From Taudactylus pleione (Eukaryota > Chordata > Amphibia > Anura > Myobatrachidae), in the NCBI GenBank assembly GCA_031769625.1, contig JAUIMM010002538.1, forward strand, positions 537,001-601,000: a stretch of 64,000 bases of DNA, read 5' to 3'. Below, in pieces: positions 1-11,900 of this stretch (position 1 is its first letter; every line of letters starts with the position of its first letter). A program made the translations under genes and the position numbers. The notes under the pieces are model-generated. The model was not told the DNA's origin. It saw only the letters and a program-made list of their open reading frames with translations, and did no database searches.

Positions 1-697
1 GTTAGTGTAGAGTATTCCCTGCCTGGGTTACATATATTACTGTTACAGTTAGTGTAGAGTATTCCCTGCCTGGGTTACATATATTACTGTTACAGTTAGT
101 GTAGAGTATTCCCTGCCTGGGTTACATATATTACTGTTACAGTTAGTGTAGAGTATTCCCTGCCTGGGTTACACATATCACTGTTACAGTTAGTGTAGAG
201 TATTCCCTGCCTGGGTTACACATATTACTGTTACAGTTAGTGTAGAGTATTCCCTGCCTGGGTTACACATATTACTGTTACAGTTAGTGTAGAGTATTCC
301 CTGCCTGGGTTACACATATCACTGTTACAGTTAGTGTAGAGTATTCCCTGCCTGGGTTACATATATTACTGTTAGTTAGTGTAGAGTATTCCCTGCCTGG
401 GTTACATATATTACTGTTACAGGTATTGTAGAGTATTCCCTGCCTGGGTTACATATATTACTGTTACAGTTAGTGTAGAGTATTCCCTGCCTGGGTTAAC
501 ACATATCACTGTTACAGGTATTGTAGAGTATTCCCTGCCTGGGTTACATATATTACTGTTACAGTTAGTGTAGAGTGTTCCCTGCCTGGGTTACATATAT
601 TACTGTTACAGTTAGTGTAGAGTATTCCCTGCCTGGGTTAACACATATCACTGTTACAGGTATTGTAGAGTATTCCCTGCCTGGGTTACATATATTA
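1..697. repeat. 47-bp tandem repeat array
   Basis: About 15 copies of a 47-bp unit (GTTAGTGTAGAGTATTCCCT, then GCCTGGGTTACATATATTAC, then TGTTACA) fill the left edge and continue beyond it. Variants alternate ATATATTAC with ACATATCAC, and GTTAGTGTAG with GGTATTGTAG. The array lies in the intron before exon A. The sequence at 781-812 (GCCTGGGTACATTATATATG) looks like part of a unit, so the array probably grew from the end of this intron. Confidence 0.95.
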
Positions 698-833
698 CTG
701 TGCAGCAGGTGGCTTTGCTGTGCTCTGATGTGATGGTTCCTCTATGACCGGCTTGGCTTGTCCTGTGCTGGATATAATTAGCCTGGGTACATTATATATG
801 TATATACTGTTTTTCTAATATTTTCTTGTGTAG

Positions 834-966
834 GAATTCATTCAAAAGTGTCTGGAAACGGATCCCAGCAAACGTCCCACTGCCCGGGAGCTTCTCTTCC
901 ACCAAGCTCTATTTGAGGTGCCGTCTCTGAAACTGCTCGCAGCTCACTGCATCGTGGGTCATCAGC
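834..966 (+). CDS. NRBP1: NRBP1 exon A: end of pseudokinase domain
   Basis: The exon follows acceptor TTGTGTAG and ends at donor C|GTAAGC, in phase 1. It reads EFIQKCLETDPSKRPTAREL, then a segment containing LLFHQALFEVPSLKLLAAHC and IVGHQ. This is the last kinase subdomain (XI), with the conserved arginine in KRPTA, and the helix that follows. It matches vertebrate NRBP1 almost residue for residue from memory of the family. The preceding intron ends in a TA-rich stretch next to a 47-bp repeat array. An overlapping minus-strand ORF at 838-1086 is a shadow. Confidence 0.93.
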
Positions 967-1064
967 GTAAGCAAAATCTACACGCCACTCACTGGTTCCC
1001 GGCTCGGGTAGTTCACTATTAGGCGCTTTAGCAATGTTCTCAGTTATTACACAGAGGTATAATG

Positions 1065-1768
1065 TTACCCCTAATCTGTAGGACACAGGAATACAGCAGG
1101 TATAGGGGTGTCACAGGACAGCGGGGGATGGGTGAGAACGTTACCCCTTATCTGTAGGACACAGGAATACAGCAGGTATAGGGATGTCACAGGACAGAGG
1201 GGGATGGGTGAGAGCGTTACCCCTTATCTGTAGGACACAGGAATACAGCAGGTATAGGGGTGTCACAGGACAGAGGGGGATGGGTGAGAGCGTTACCCCT
1301 TATCTGTAGTACACAGGAATACAGGAGGTATAGTGGTGTCACAGGACAGAGGGGGATGGGTGAGAGCGTTACCCCTTATCTGTAGGACACAGGAATACAG
1401 CAGGTATAGGGGTGTCACAGGACAGAGGGGGATGGGTGAGAGCGTTACCCCTTATCTGTAGGACACAGGAATACAGCAGGTATAGGGGTGTCACAGGACA
1501 GAGGGGGATGGGTGAGAGCGTTACCCCTTATCTGTAGGACACAGGAATACAGCAGGTATAGGGGGTGTCACAGGACAGAGGGGGATGGGTGAGAGCGTTA
1601 CCCCTTATCTGTAGGACACAGGAATACAGCAGGTATAGGGGTGTCACAGGACAGAGGGGGATGGGTGAGAGCGTTACCCCTTATCTGTAGGACACAGGAA
1701 TACAGCAGGTTTAGGGGGGTCACAGGACAGAGGGGGATGGGTGAGAGCGTTACCCCTTATCTGTATTA
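1065..1768. repeat. 76-bp tandem repeat array
   Basis: About 9 copies of a 76-bp unit (TTACCCCTTATCTGTAGGAC, then ACAGGAATACAGCAGGTATA, then GGGGTGTCACAGGACAGAGG, then GGGATGGGTGAGAGCG). The repeat starts at 1065, 1141, 1217 and so on at a constant step, with one inserted G near 1561. It lies in the A-B intron about 100 bp after exon A. Copies are nearly identical, so amplification is recent. Confidence 0.95.
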
Positions 1769-2287
1769 GTGCTGGAATACATACAATATATACATGGAAT
1801 ATAGTTGGATGTGCTTCTTTATATATAGCTATAAGCTCTTCTGACGCCCAGTGGTCGATGTGACCGCCATATCCAGTCTGGTAGAGCGGTGGACAGCAGT
1901 GAGGCGAGCAATCAGTATAAGGAGTGACTGGGTCAGTGGACAAGGACTTTTTTTCTCATATTCTGTCCATCCCTCCCCTGATCAGTAATGGGGACAAATC
2001 TCTCCTCCTGCATAACATAAATATATATTAATGATTATATTAGCACAGGGAGCAGATTACGGTAAATTGCCTAAAATTGGGATTTAAACACAATCTGTGT
2101 TTGCCACATAACTGCATCAGGATACACAGGTTCAGTTTTAACCATTGGGACAATTTCCGCTACTGGTGTATGCCGCTCTGTAATGGCCACTTCTGGTTTT
2201 ATTTCCAATCTTTTAGCGATGGAATTCAGTGGTAAAGGTGACGGCATTTCCCTCGCTACACACAGATACTCCATTACAGAGTCGTAC
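1769..2287. other. Non-repetitive intron segment with a minus-strand open stretch
   Basis: This lies between two arrays in the A-B intron. 1769-2070 shows nothing recognisable. From about 2287 down to 2083 the minus strand is open for about 68 codons, ending in a stop after SQF, with protein-like composition (MEYLCVAREMPSPLPLNSIA, then KRLEIKPEVAI). I do not recognise it. It may be a fragment of a transposon gene. Confidence 0.4.
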
Positions 2288-2617
2288 GCCGTGACTCCCC
2301 GTGGCTCAGACGCCGTGACTCCCCGTGGCTCAGACGCCGTGACTCCCCGTGGCTCAGACGCCGTGACTCCCCGTGGCTCAGACGCCGTGACTCCCCGTGG
2401 CTCAGACGCCGTGACTCCCCGTGGCTCAGACGCCGTGACTCCCCGTGGCTCAGACGCCGTGACTCCCCGTGGCTCAGACGCCGTGACTCCCCGTGGCTCA
2501 GACGCCGTGACTCCCCGTGGCTCAGACGCCGTGACTCCCCGTGGCTCAGACGCCGTGACTCCCCGTGGCTCAGACGCCGTGACTCCCCGTGGCTCAGACG
2601 CCGTGACTCCCCGTGGC
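2288..2617. repeat. 24-bp CpG-rich tandem repeat array
   Basis: About 13.75 nearly perfect copies of GCCGTGACTCCCCGTGGCTC plus AGAC. Each unit has three CpGs, none decayed to TpG or CpA. The unit is a multiple of three with no stop in several frames, so ORFs read AVTPRGSD on + and PRGVTASE on minus. These are repeat artefacts. It lies about 100 bp before exon B. Confidence 0.97.
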
Positions 2618-2720
2618 ACAAACGCTCTGCCTCAGACATAACAGTACCTTACTGCAGTTACCGCCTGTATACACATACTATTGTCTGGTTCCAGGGATCA
2701 TCTCCTATATCTCCCTACAG

Positions 2721-2823
2721 ATATGATACCGGAAAATGCCTTAGAAGAAATGACTAAGAACCGAGATATGAGCGCGGTGTTAGCCGAGATCACCCACAGT
2801 GACCGTGAGGGTGTACGCATGAT
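2721..2823 (+). CDS. NRBP1: NRBP1 exon B: linker after pseudokinase domain
   Basis: The acceptor is CTCCCTACAG and the donor is AT|GTGAGT, leaving two bases of the last codon. Joined to exon A the split codon gives H, so the protein reads GHQHMIPENALEEMTKN and onward through SAVLAEITHSDREGVRM. HMIPENALEE and SAVLAEI are conserved NRBP signatures. The second half (THSDREGVRM) is the variable part of the linker. The 126-bp satellite begins about 170 bp after this exon. Confidence 0.92.
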
Positions 2824-2995
2824 GTGAGTGCCCCATCTCCTGCCAGGCGCTGTGCCAATGGAGCCACTATCTGATACTTACTGTATTTATGAAAAACCAA
2901 AAATTCAGCCTCAAAAATCATAAACTGTAGATAAGTAAAGTCTCTATAGTGTGTATGGTCTAATAGAGAGATAAGGCCTTGTAACCAAGGGTATT

Positions 2996-5900
2996 GTATC
3001 ACTGTGACGTCACAGTGATTCCTATGATCAGTGTCTCCTGTCTCCCTATTCCCAGCACTGATAGACTCAGTGTAGCATGTATGACAGCAGCTTATACTAC
3101 ATCTATCAGTACTGACACTCCTGTATTGTGTGACATCACAGTGATTCCTATGATCAGTGTCTCCTGTCTCCCTATTCCCAGCACTGATAGACTCAGTGTA
3201 ACATGTATGACAGCAGCTTATACTACATCTATCAGTACTGACGCTCCTGTATTGTGTGACATCACAGTGATTCCTATGATCAGTGTCTCCTGTCTCCCTA
3301 TTCCCAGCACTGATACTCAGTGTAACCTGTATGACAGCAGCTTATACTACATCTATCAGTACTGACGCTCCTGTATTGTGTGACATCACAGTGATTCCTA
3401 TGATCAGTGTCTCCTGTCTCCCTATTCCCAGCACTGATAGACTCAGTGTAACCTGTATGACAGCAGCTTATACTACATCTCTCAGTACTGACACTCCTGT
3501 ATTGTGTGACATCACAGTGATTCCTATGATCAGTGTCTCCTGTCTCCCTATTCCCAGCACTGATAGACTCAGTGTAGCCTGTATGACAGCAGCTTATACT
3601 ACATCTATCAGTACTGACACTCCTGTATTGTGTGATGTCACAGTGATTCCTATGATCAGTGTCTCCTGTCTCCCTATTCCCAGCACTGATAGACTCAGTG
3701 TAACCTGTATGACAGCAGCTTATACTACATCTATCAGTACTGACACTCCTGTATTGTGTGACATCACAGTGATTCCTGTGATCAGTGTAACCTGTATGAC
3801 AGCAGCAGCTTATACTACATCTCTCAGTACTGACACTCCTGTATTGTGTGACATCACAGTGATTCCTATGATCAGTGTCTCCTGTCTCCCTATTCCCAGC
3901 ACTGATAGACTCAGTGTAACCTGTATGACAGCAGCTTATACTACATCTATCAGTACTGACACTCCTGTATTGTGTGACATCACAGTGATTCCTATGATCA
4001 GTGTCTCCTGTCTCCCTATTCCCAGCACTGATAGACTCAGTGTAACCTGTATGACAGCAGCTTATACTACATCTATCAGTACTGACACTCCTGTATTGTG
4101 TGACATCACAGTGATTCCTATGATCAGTGTCTCCTGTCTCCCTATTCCCAGCACTGATAGACTCAGTGTAGCCTGTATGACAGCAGCTTATACTACATCT
4201 ATCAGTACTGACACTCCTGTATTGTGTGACATCACAGTGATTCCTATGATCAGTGTCTCCTGTCTCCCTATTCCCAGCACTGATAGACTCAGTGTAGCCT
4301 GTATGACAGCAGCTTATACTACATCTATCAGTACTGACACTCCTGTATTGTGTGACATCACAGTGATTCCTATGATCAGTGTCTCCTGTCTCCCTATTCC
4401 CAGCACTGATAGACTCAGTGTAGCCTGTATGACAGCAGCTTATACTACATCTATCAGTACTGACACTCCTGTATTGTGTGACATCACAGTGATTCCTATG
4501 ATCAGTGTCTCCTGTCTCCCTATTCCCAGCACTGATAGACTCAGTGTAACCTGTATGACAGCAGCTTATACTACATCTATCAGTACTGACACTCCTGTAT
4601 TGTGTGACATCACAGTGATTCCTATGATCAGTGTCTCCTGTCTCCCTATTCCCAGCACTGATAGACTCAGTGTAACATGTTTGACAGCAGCTTATACTAC
4701 ATCTATCAGTACTGACACTCCTGTATTGTGTGACGTCACAGTGATTCCTATGATCAGTGTCTCCTGTCTCCCTATTCCCAGCACTGATAGACTCAGTGTA
4801 ACCTGTATGACAGCAGCTTATACTACATCTATCAGTACTGACGCTCCTGTATTGTGTGACATCACAGTGATTCCTATGATCAGTGTCTCCTGTCTCCCTA
4901 TTCCCAGCACTGATAGACTCAGTGTAACCTGTATGACAGCAGCTTATACTACATCTATCAGTACTGACACTCCTGTATTGTGTGACATCACAGTGATTCC
5001 TATGATCAGTGTCTCCTGTCTCCCTATTCCCAGCACTGATAGACTCAGTGTAGCCTGTATGACAGCAGCTTATACTACATCTATCAGTACTGACACTCCT
5101 GTATTGTGTGACATCACAGTGATTCCTATGATCAGTGTCTCCTGTCTCCCTATTCCCAGCACTGATAGACTCAGTGTAACCTGTATGACAGCAGCTTATA
5201 CTACATCTATCAGTACTGACGCTCCTGTATTGTGTGACATCACAGTGATTCCTATGATCAGTGTCTCCTGTCTCCCTATTCCCAGCACTGATAGACTCAG
5301 TGTAACATGTATGACAGCAGCTTATACTACATCTATCAGTACTGACACTCCTGTATTGTGTGACATCACAGTGATTCCTATGATCAGTGTCTCCTGTCTC
5401 CCTATTCCCAGCACTGATAGACTCAGTGTAGCCTGTATGACAGCAGCTTATACTACATCTCTCAGTACTGACGCTCCTGTATTGTGTGACATCACAGTGA
5501 TTCCTATGATCAGTGTCTCCTGTCTCCCTATTCCCAGCACTGATAGACTCAGTGTAACCTGTATGACAGCAGCTTATACTACATCTATCAGTACTGACAC
5601 TCCTGTATTGTGTGACATCACAGTGATTCCTATGATCAGTGTCTCCTGTCTCCCTATTCCCAGCACTGATAGACTCAGTGTAACATGTATGACAGCAGCT
5701 TATACTACATCTATCAGTACTGACACTCCTGTATTGTGTGACATCACAGTGATTCCTATGATCAGTGTCTCCTGTCTCCCTATTCCCAGCACTGATAGAC
5801 TCAGTGTAACCTGTATGACAGCAGCTTATACTACATCTCTCAGTACTGACACTCCTGTATTGTGTGACATCACAGTGATTCCTATGATCAGTGTCTCCTG

Positions 5901-8900
5901 TCTCCCTATTCCCAGCACTGATAGACTCAGTGTAACATGTATGACAGCAGCTTATACTACATCGATCAGTACTGACACTCCTGTATTGTGTGACATCACA
6001 GTGATTCCTATGATCAGTGTCTCCTGTCTCCCTATTCCCAGCACTGATAGACTCAGTGTAACATGTATGACAGCAGCTTATACTACATCTATCAGTACTG
6101 ACACTCCTGTATTGTGTGACATCACAGTGATTCCTATGATCAGTGTCTCCTGTCTCCCTATTCCCAGCACTGATAGACTCAGTGTAACCTGTATGACAGC
6201 AGCTTATACTACATCTATCAGTACTGACACTCCTGTATTGTGTGACATCACAGTGATTCCTATGATCAGTGTCTCCTGTCTCCCTATTCCCAGCACTGAT
6301 AGACTCAGTGTAACCTGTATGACAGCAGCTTATACTACATCTATCAGTACTGACACTCCTGTATTGTGTGACATCACAGTGATTCCTATGATCAGTGTCT
6401 CCTGTCTCCCTATTCCCAGCACTGATAGACTCAGTGTAACATGTATGACAGCAGCTTATACTACATCTATCAGTACTGACACTCCTGTATTGTGTGACAT
6501 CACAGTGATTCCTATGATCAGTGTCTCCTGTCTCCCTATTCCCAGCACTGATAGACTCAGTGTAGCCTGTATGACAGCAGCTTATACTACATCTATCAGT
6601 ACTGACACTCCTGTATCCTGTATTGTGTGACATCACAGTGATTCCTATGATCAGTGTCTCCTGTCTCCCTATTCCCAGCACTGATAGACTCAGTGTAGCC
6701 TGTATGACAGCAGCTTATACTACATCTATCAGTACTGACACTCCTGTATTGTGTGACATCACAGTGATTCCTATGATCAGTGTCTCCTGTCTCCCTATTC
6801 CCAGCACTGATAGACTCAGTGTAACCTGTATGACAGCAGCTTATACTACATCTATCAGTACTGACACTCCTGTATTGTGTGACATCACAGTGATTCCTAT
6901 GATCAGTGTCTCCTGTCTCCCTATTCCCAGCACTGATAGACTCAGTGTAACATGTATGACAGCAGCTTATACTACATCTATCAGTACTGACACTCCTGTA
7001 TTGTGTGACATCACAGTGATTCCTATGATCAGTGTCTCCTGTCTCCCTATTCCCAGCACTGATAGACTCAGTGTAACCTGTATGACAGCAGCTTATACTA
7101 CATCTATCAGTACTGACACTCCTGTATTGTGTGACGTCACAGTGATTCCTATGATCAGTGTCTCCTGTCTCCCTATTCCCAGCACTGATAGACTCAGTGT
7201 AACCTGTATGATAGCAGCTTATACTACATCTATCAGTACTGACACTCCTGTATTGTGTGACATCACAGTGATTCCTATGATCAGTGTCTCCTGTCTCCCT
7301 ATTCCCAGCACTGATAGACTCAGTGTAGCCTGTATGACAGCAGCTTATACTACATCTATCAGTACTGACACTCCTGTATTGTGTGACATCACAGTGATTC
7401 CTATGATCAGTGTCTCCTGTCTCCCTATTCCCAGCACTGATAGACTCAGTGTAACCTGTATGACAGCAGCTTATACTACATCTATCAGTACTGACACTCC
7501 TGTATTGTGTGACATCACAGTGATTCCTATGATCAGTGTCTCCTGTCTCCCTATTCCCAGCACTGATAGACTCAGTGTAACATGTTTGACAGCAGCTTAT
7601 ACTACATCTATCAGTACTGACACTCCTGTATTGTGTGACGTCACAGTGATTCCTATGATCAGTGTCTCCTGTCTCCCTATTCCCAGCACTGATAGACTCA
7701 GTGTAACCTGTATGACAGCAGCTTATACTACATCTATCAGTACTGACGCTCCTGTATTGTGTGACATCACAGTGATTCCTATGATCAGTGTCTCCTGTCT
7801 CCCTATTCCCAGCACTGATAGACTCAGTGTAACCTGTATGACAGCAGCTTATACTACATCTATCAGTACTGACACTCCTGTATTGTGTGACGTCACACTG
7901 ATTCCTATGATCATTGTCTCCTGTCTCCCTATTCCCAGCACTGATAGACTCAGTGTAACATGTATGACAGCAGCTTATACTACATCTATCAGTACTGACA
8001 CTCCTGTATTGTGTGACATCACAGTGACTCCTGTGATCAGTGTCTCCTGTCTCCCTATTCCCAGCACTGATAGACTCAGTGTAACCTGTATGACAGCAGC
8101 TTATACTACATCTATCAGTACTGACACTCCTGTATTGTGTGACATCACAGTGATTCCTATGATCAGTGTCTCCTGTCTCCCTATTCCCAGCACTGATAGA
8201 CTCAGTGTAACCTGTATGACAGCAGCTTATACTACATCTATCAGTACTGACGCTCCTGTATTGTGTGACATCACAGTGATTCCTATGATCAGTGTCTCCT
8301 GTCTCCCTATTCCCAGCACTGATAGACTCAGTGTAACCTGTATGACAGCAGCTTATACTACATCTATCAGTACTGACGCTCCTGTATTGTGTGACATCAC
8401 AGTGATTCCTATGATCATTGTCTCCTGTCTCCCTATTCCCAGCACTGATAGACTCAGTGTAACCTGTATGACAGCAGCTTATACTACATCTCTCAGTACT
8501 GACACTCCTGTATTGTGTGACATCACAGTGATTCCTATGATCATTGTCTCCTGTCTCCCTATTCCCAGCACTGATAGACTCAGTGTAACCTGTATGACAG
8601 CAGCTTATACTACATCTATCAGTACTGACACTCCTGTATTGTGTGACATCACAGTGATTCCTATGATCAGTGTCTCCTGTCTCCCTATTCCCAGCACTGA
8701 TAGACTCAGTGTAACATGTATGACCGCAGCTTATACTACATCTATCAGTACTGACACTCCTGTATTGTGTGACATCACAGTGATTCCTATGATCAGTGTC
8801 TCCTGTCTCCCTATTCCCAGCACTGATAGACTCAGTGTAACCTGTATGACAGCAGCTTATACTACATCTATCAGTACTGACACTCCTATATTGTGTGACA

Positions 8901-11900
8901 TCACAGTGATTCCTGTGATCAGTGTAACCTGTATGACAGCAGCAGCTTATACTACATCTATCAGTACTGACACTCCTGTATTGTGTGACATCACAGTGAT
9001 TCCTATGATCAGTGTCTCCTGTCTCCCTATTCCCAGCACTGATAGACTCAGTGTAACCTGTATGACAGCAGCTTATACTACATCTATCAGTACTGACACT
9101 CCTGTATTGTGTGACATCACAGTGATTCCTATGATCAGTGTCTCCTGTCTCCCTATTCCCAGCACTGATAGACTCAGTGTAGCCTGTATGACAGCAGCTT
9201 ATACTACATCTATCAGTACTGACACTCCTGTATTGTGTGACATCACAGTGACTCCTGTGATCAGTGTCTCCTGTCTCCCTATTCCCAGCACTGATAGACT
9301 CAGTGTAGCCTGTATGACAGCAGCTTATACTACATCTATCAGTACTGACACTCCTGTATTGTGTGACATCACAGTGATTCCTATGATCAGTGTCTCCTGT
9401 CTCCCTATTCCCAGCACTGATAGACTCAGTGTAACCTGTATGACAGCAGCTTATACTACATCTATCAGTACTGACGCTCCTGTATTGTGTGACATCACAG
9501 TGATTCCTATGATCAGTGTCTCCTGTCTCCCTATTCCCAGCACTGATAGACTCAGTGTAGCCTGTATGACAGCAGCTTATACTACATCTATCAGTACTGA
9601 CACTCCTGTATTGTGTGACATCACAGTGACTCCTGTGATCAGTGTCTCCTGTCTCCCTATTCCCAGCACTGATAGACTCAGTGTAGCCTGTATGACAGCA
9701 GCTTATACTACATCTATCAGTACTGACACTCCTGTATTGTGTGACATCACAGTGATTCCTATGATCAGTGTCTCCTGTCTCCCTATTCCCAGCACTGATA
9801 GACTCAGTGTAACCTGTATGACAGCAGCTTATACTACATCTCTCAGTACTGACACTCCTGTATTGTGTGACATCACAGTGACTCCTGTGATCAGTGTAAC
9901 CTGTATGACAGCAGCTTATACTACATCTATCAGTACTGACACTCCTGTATTGTGTGACATCACAGTGACTCCTGTGATCAGTGTAACCTGTATGACAGCA
10001 GCTTATACTACATCTCTCAGTACTGACACTCCTGTATTGTGTGACATCACAGTGACTCCTGTGATCAGTGTAACATGTATGACAGCAGCTTATACTACAT
10101 CTATCAGTACTGACACTCCTGTATTGTGTGACATCACAGTGATTCCTATGATCAGTGTCTCCTGTCTCCCTATTCCCAGCACTGATAGACTCAGTGTAAC
10201 CTGTATGACAGCAGCTTATACTACATCTATCAGTACTGACGCTCCTGTATTGTGTGACATCACAGTGATTCCTATGATCATTGTCTCCTGTCTCCCTATT
10301 CCCAGCACTGATAGACTCAGTGTAACCTGTATGACAGCAGCTTATACTACATCTCTCAGTACTGACACTCCTGTATTGTGTGACATCACAGTGATTCCTA
10401 TGATCATTGTCTCCTGTCTCCCTATTCCCAGCACTGATAGACTCAGTGTAACCTGTATGACAGCAGCTTATACTACATCTATCAGTACTGACACTCCTGT
10501 ATTGTGTGACATCACAGTGATTCCTATGATCAGTGTCTCCTGTCTCCCTATTCCCAGCACTGATAGACTCAGTGTAACATGTATGACCGCAGCTTATACT
10601 ACATCTATCAGTACTGACACTCCTGTATTGTGTGACATCACAGTGATTCCTATGATCAGTGTCTCCTGTCTCCCTATTCCCAGCACTGATAGACTCAGTG
10701 TAACCTGTATGACAGCAGCTTATACTACATCTATCAGTACTGACACTCCTATATTGTGTGACATCACAGTGATTCCTGTGATCAGTGTAACCTGTATGAC
10801 AGCAGCAGCTTATACTACATCTATCAGTACTGACACTCCTGTATTGTGTGACATCACAGTGATTCCTATGATCAGTGTCTCCTGTCTCCCTATTCCCAGC
10901 ACTGATAGACTCAGTGTAACCTGTATGACAGCAGCTTATACTACATCTATCAGTACTGACACTCCTGTATTGTGTGACATCACAGTGATTCCTATGATCA
11001 GTGTCTCCTGTCTCCCTATTCCCAGCACTGATAGACTCAGTGTAGCCTGTATGACAGCAGCTTATACTACATCTATCAGTACTGACACTCCTGTATTGTG
11101 TGACATCACAGTGACTCCTGTGATCAGTGTCTCCTGTCTCCCTATTCCCAGCACTGATAGACTCAGTGTAGCCTGTATGACAGCAGCTTATACTACATCT
11201 ATCAGTACTGACACTCCTGTATTGTGTGACATCACAGTGATTCCTATGATCAGTGTCTCCTGTCTCCCTATTCCCAGCACTGATAGACTCAGTGTAACCT
11301 GTATGACAGCAGCTTATACTACATCTATCAGTACTGACGCTCCTGTATTGTGTGACATCACAGTGATTCCTATGATCAGTGTCTCCTGTCTCCCTATTCC
11401 CAGCACTGATAGACTCAGTGTAACATGTATGACAGCAGCTTATACTACATCTATCAGTACTGACACTCCTGTATTGTGTGACATCACAGTGATTCCTATG
11501 ATCAGTGTCTCCTGTCTCCCTATTCCCAGCACTGATAGACTCAGTGTAACCTGTATGACAGCAGCTTATACTACATCTATCAGTACTGACACTCCTGTAT
11601 TGTGTGACATCACAGTGATTCCTATGATCAGTGTCTCCTGTCTCCCTATTCCCAGCACTGATAGACTCAGTGTAGCATGTATGACAGCAGCTTATACTAC
11701 ATCTATCAGTACTGACACTCCTGTATTGTGTGACATCACAGTGATTCCTATGATCAGTGTCTCCTGTCTCCCTATTCCCAGCACTGATAGACTCAGTGTA
11801 ACCTGTATGACAGCAGCTTATACTACATCTATCAGTACTGACACTCCTGTATTGTGTGACATCACAGTGATTCCTATGATCAGTGTCTCCTGTCTCCCTA

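Noticed and set aside
838..1086. Minus-strand 82-residue ORF
   Set aside because: It lies over NRBP1 exon A, which has clear splice sites and conserved protein on the + strand.
3298..6681. 1,127-residue minus-strand ORF
   Set aside because: Same satellite on the other strand; the antisense frame of the unit is also free of stops.
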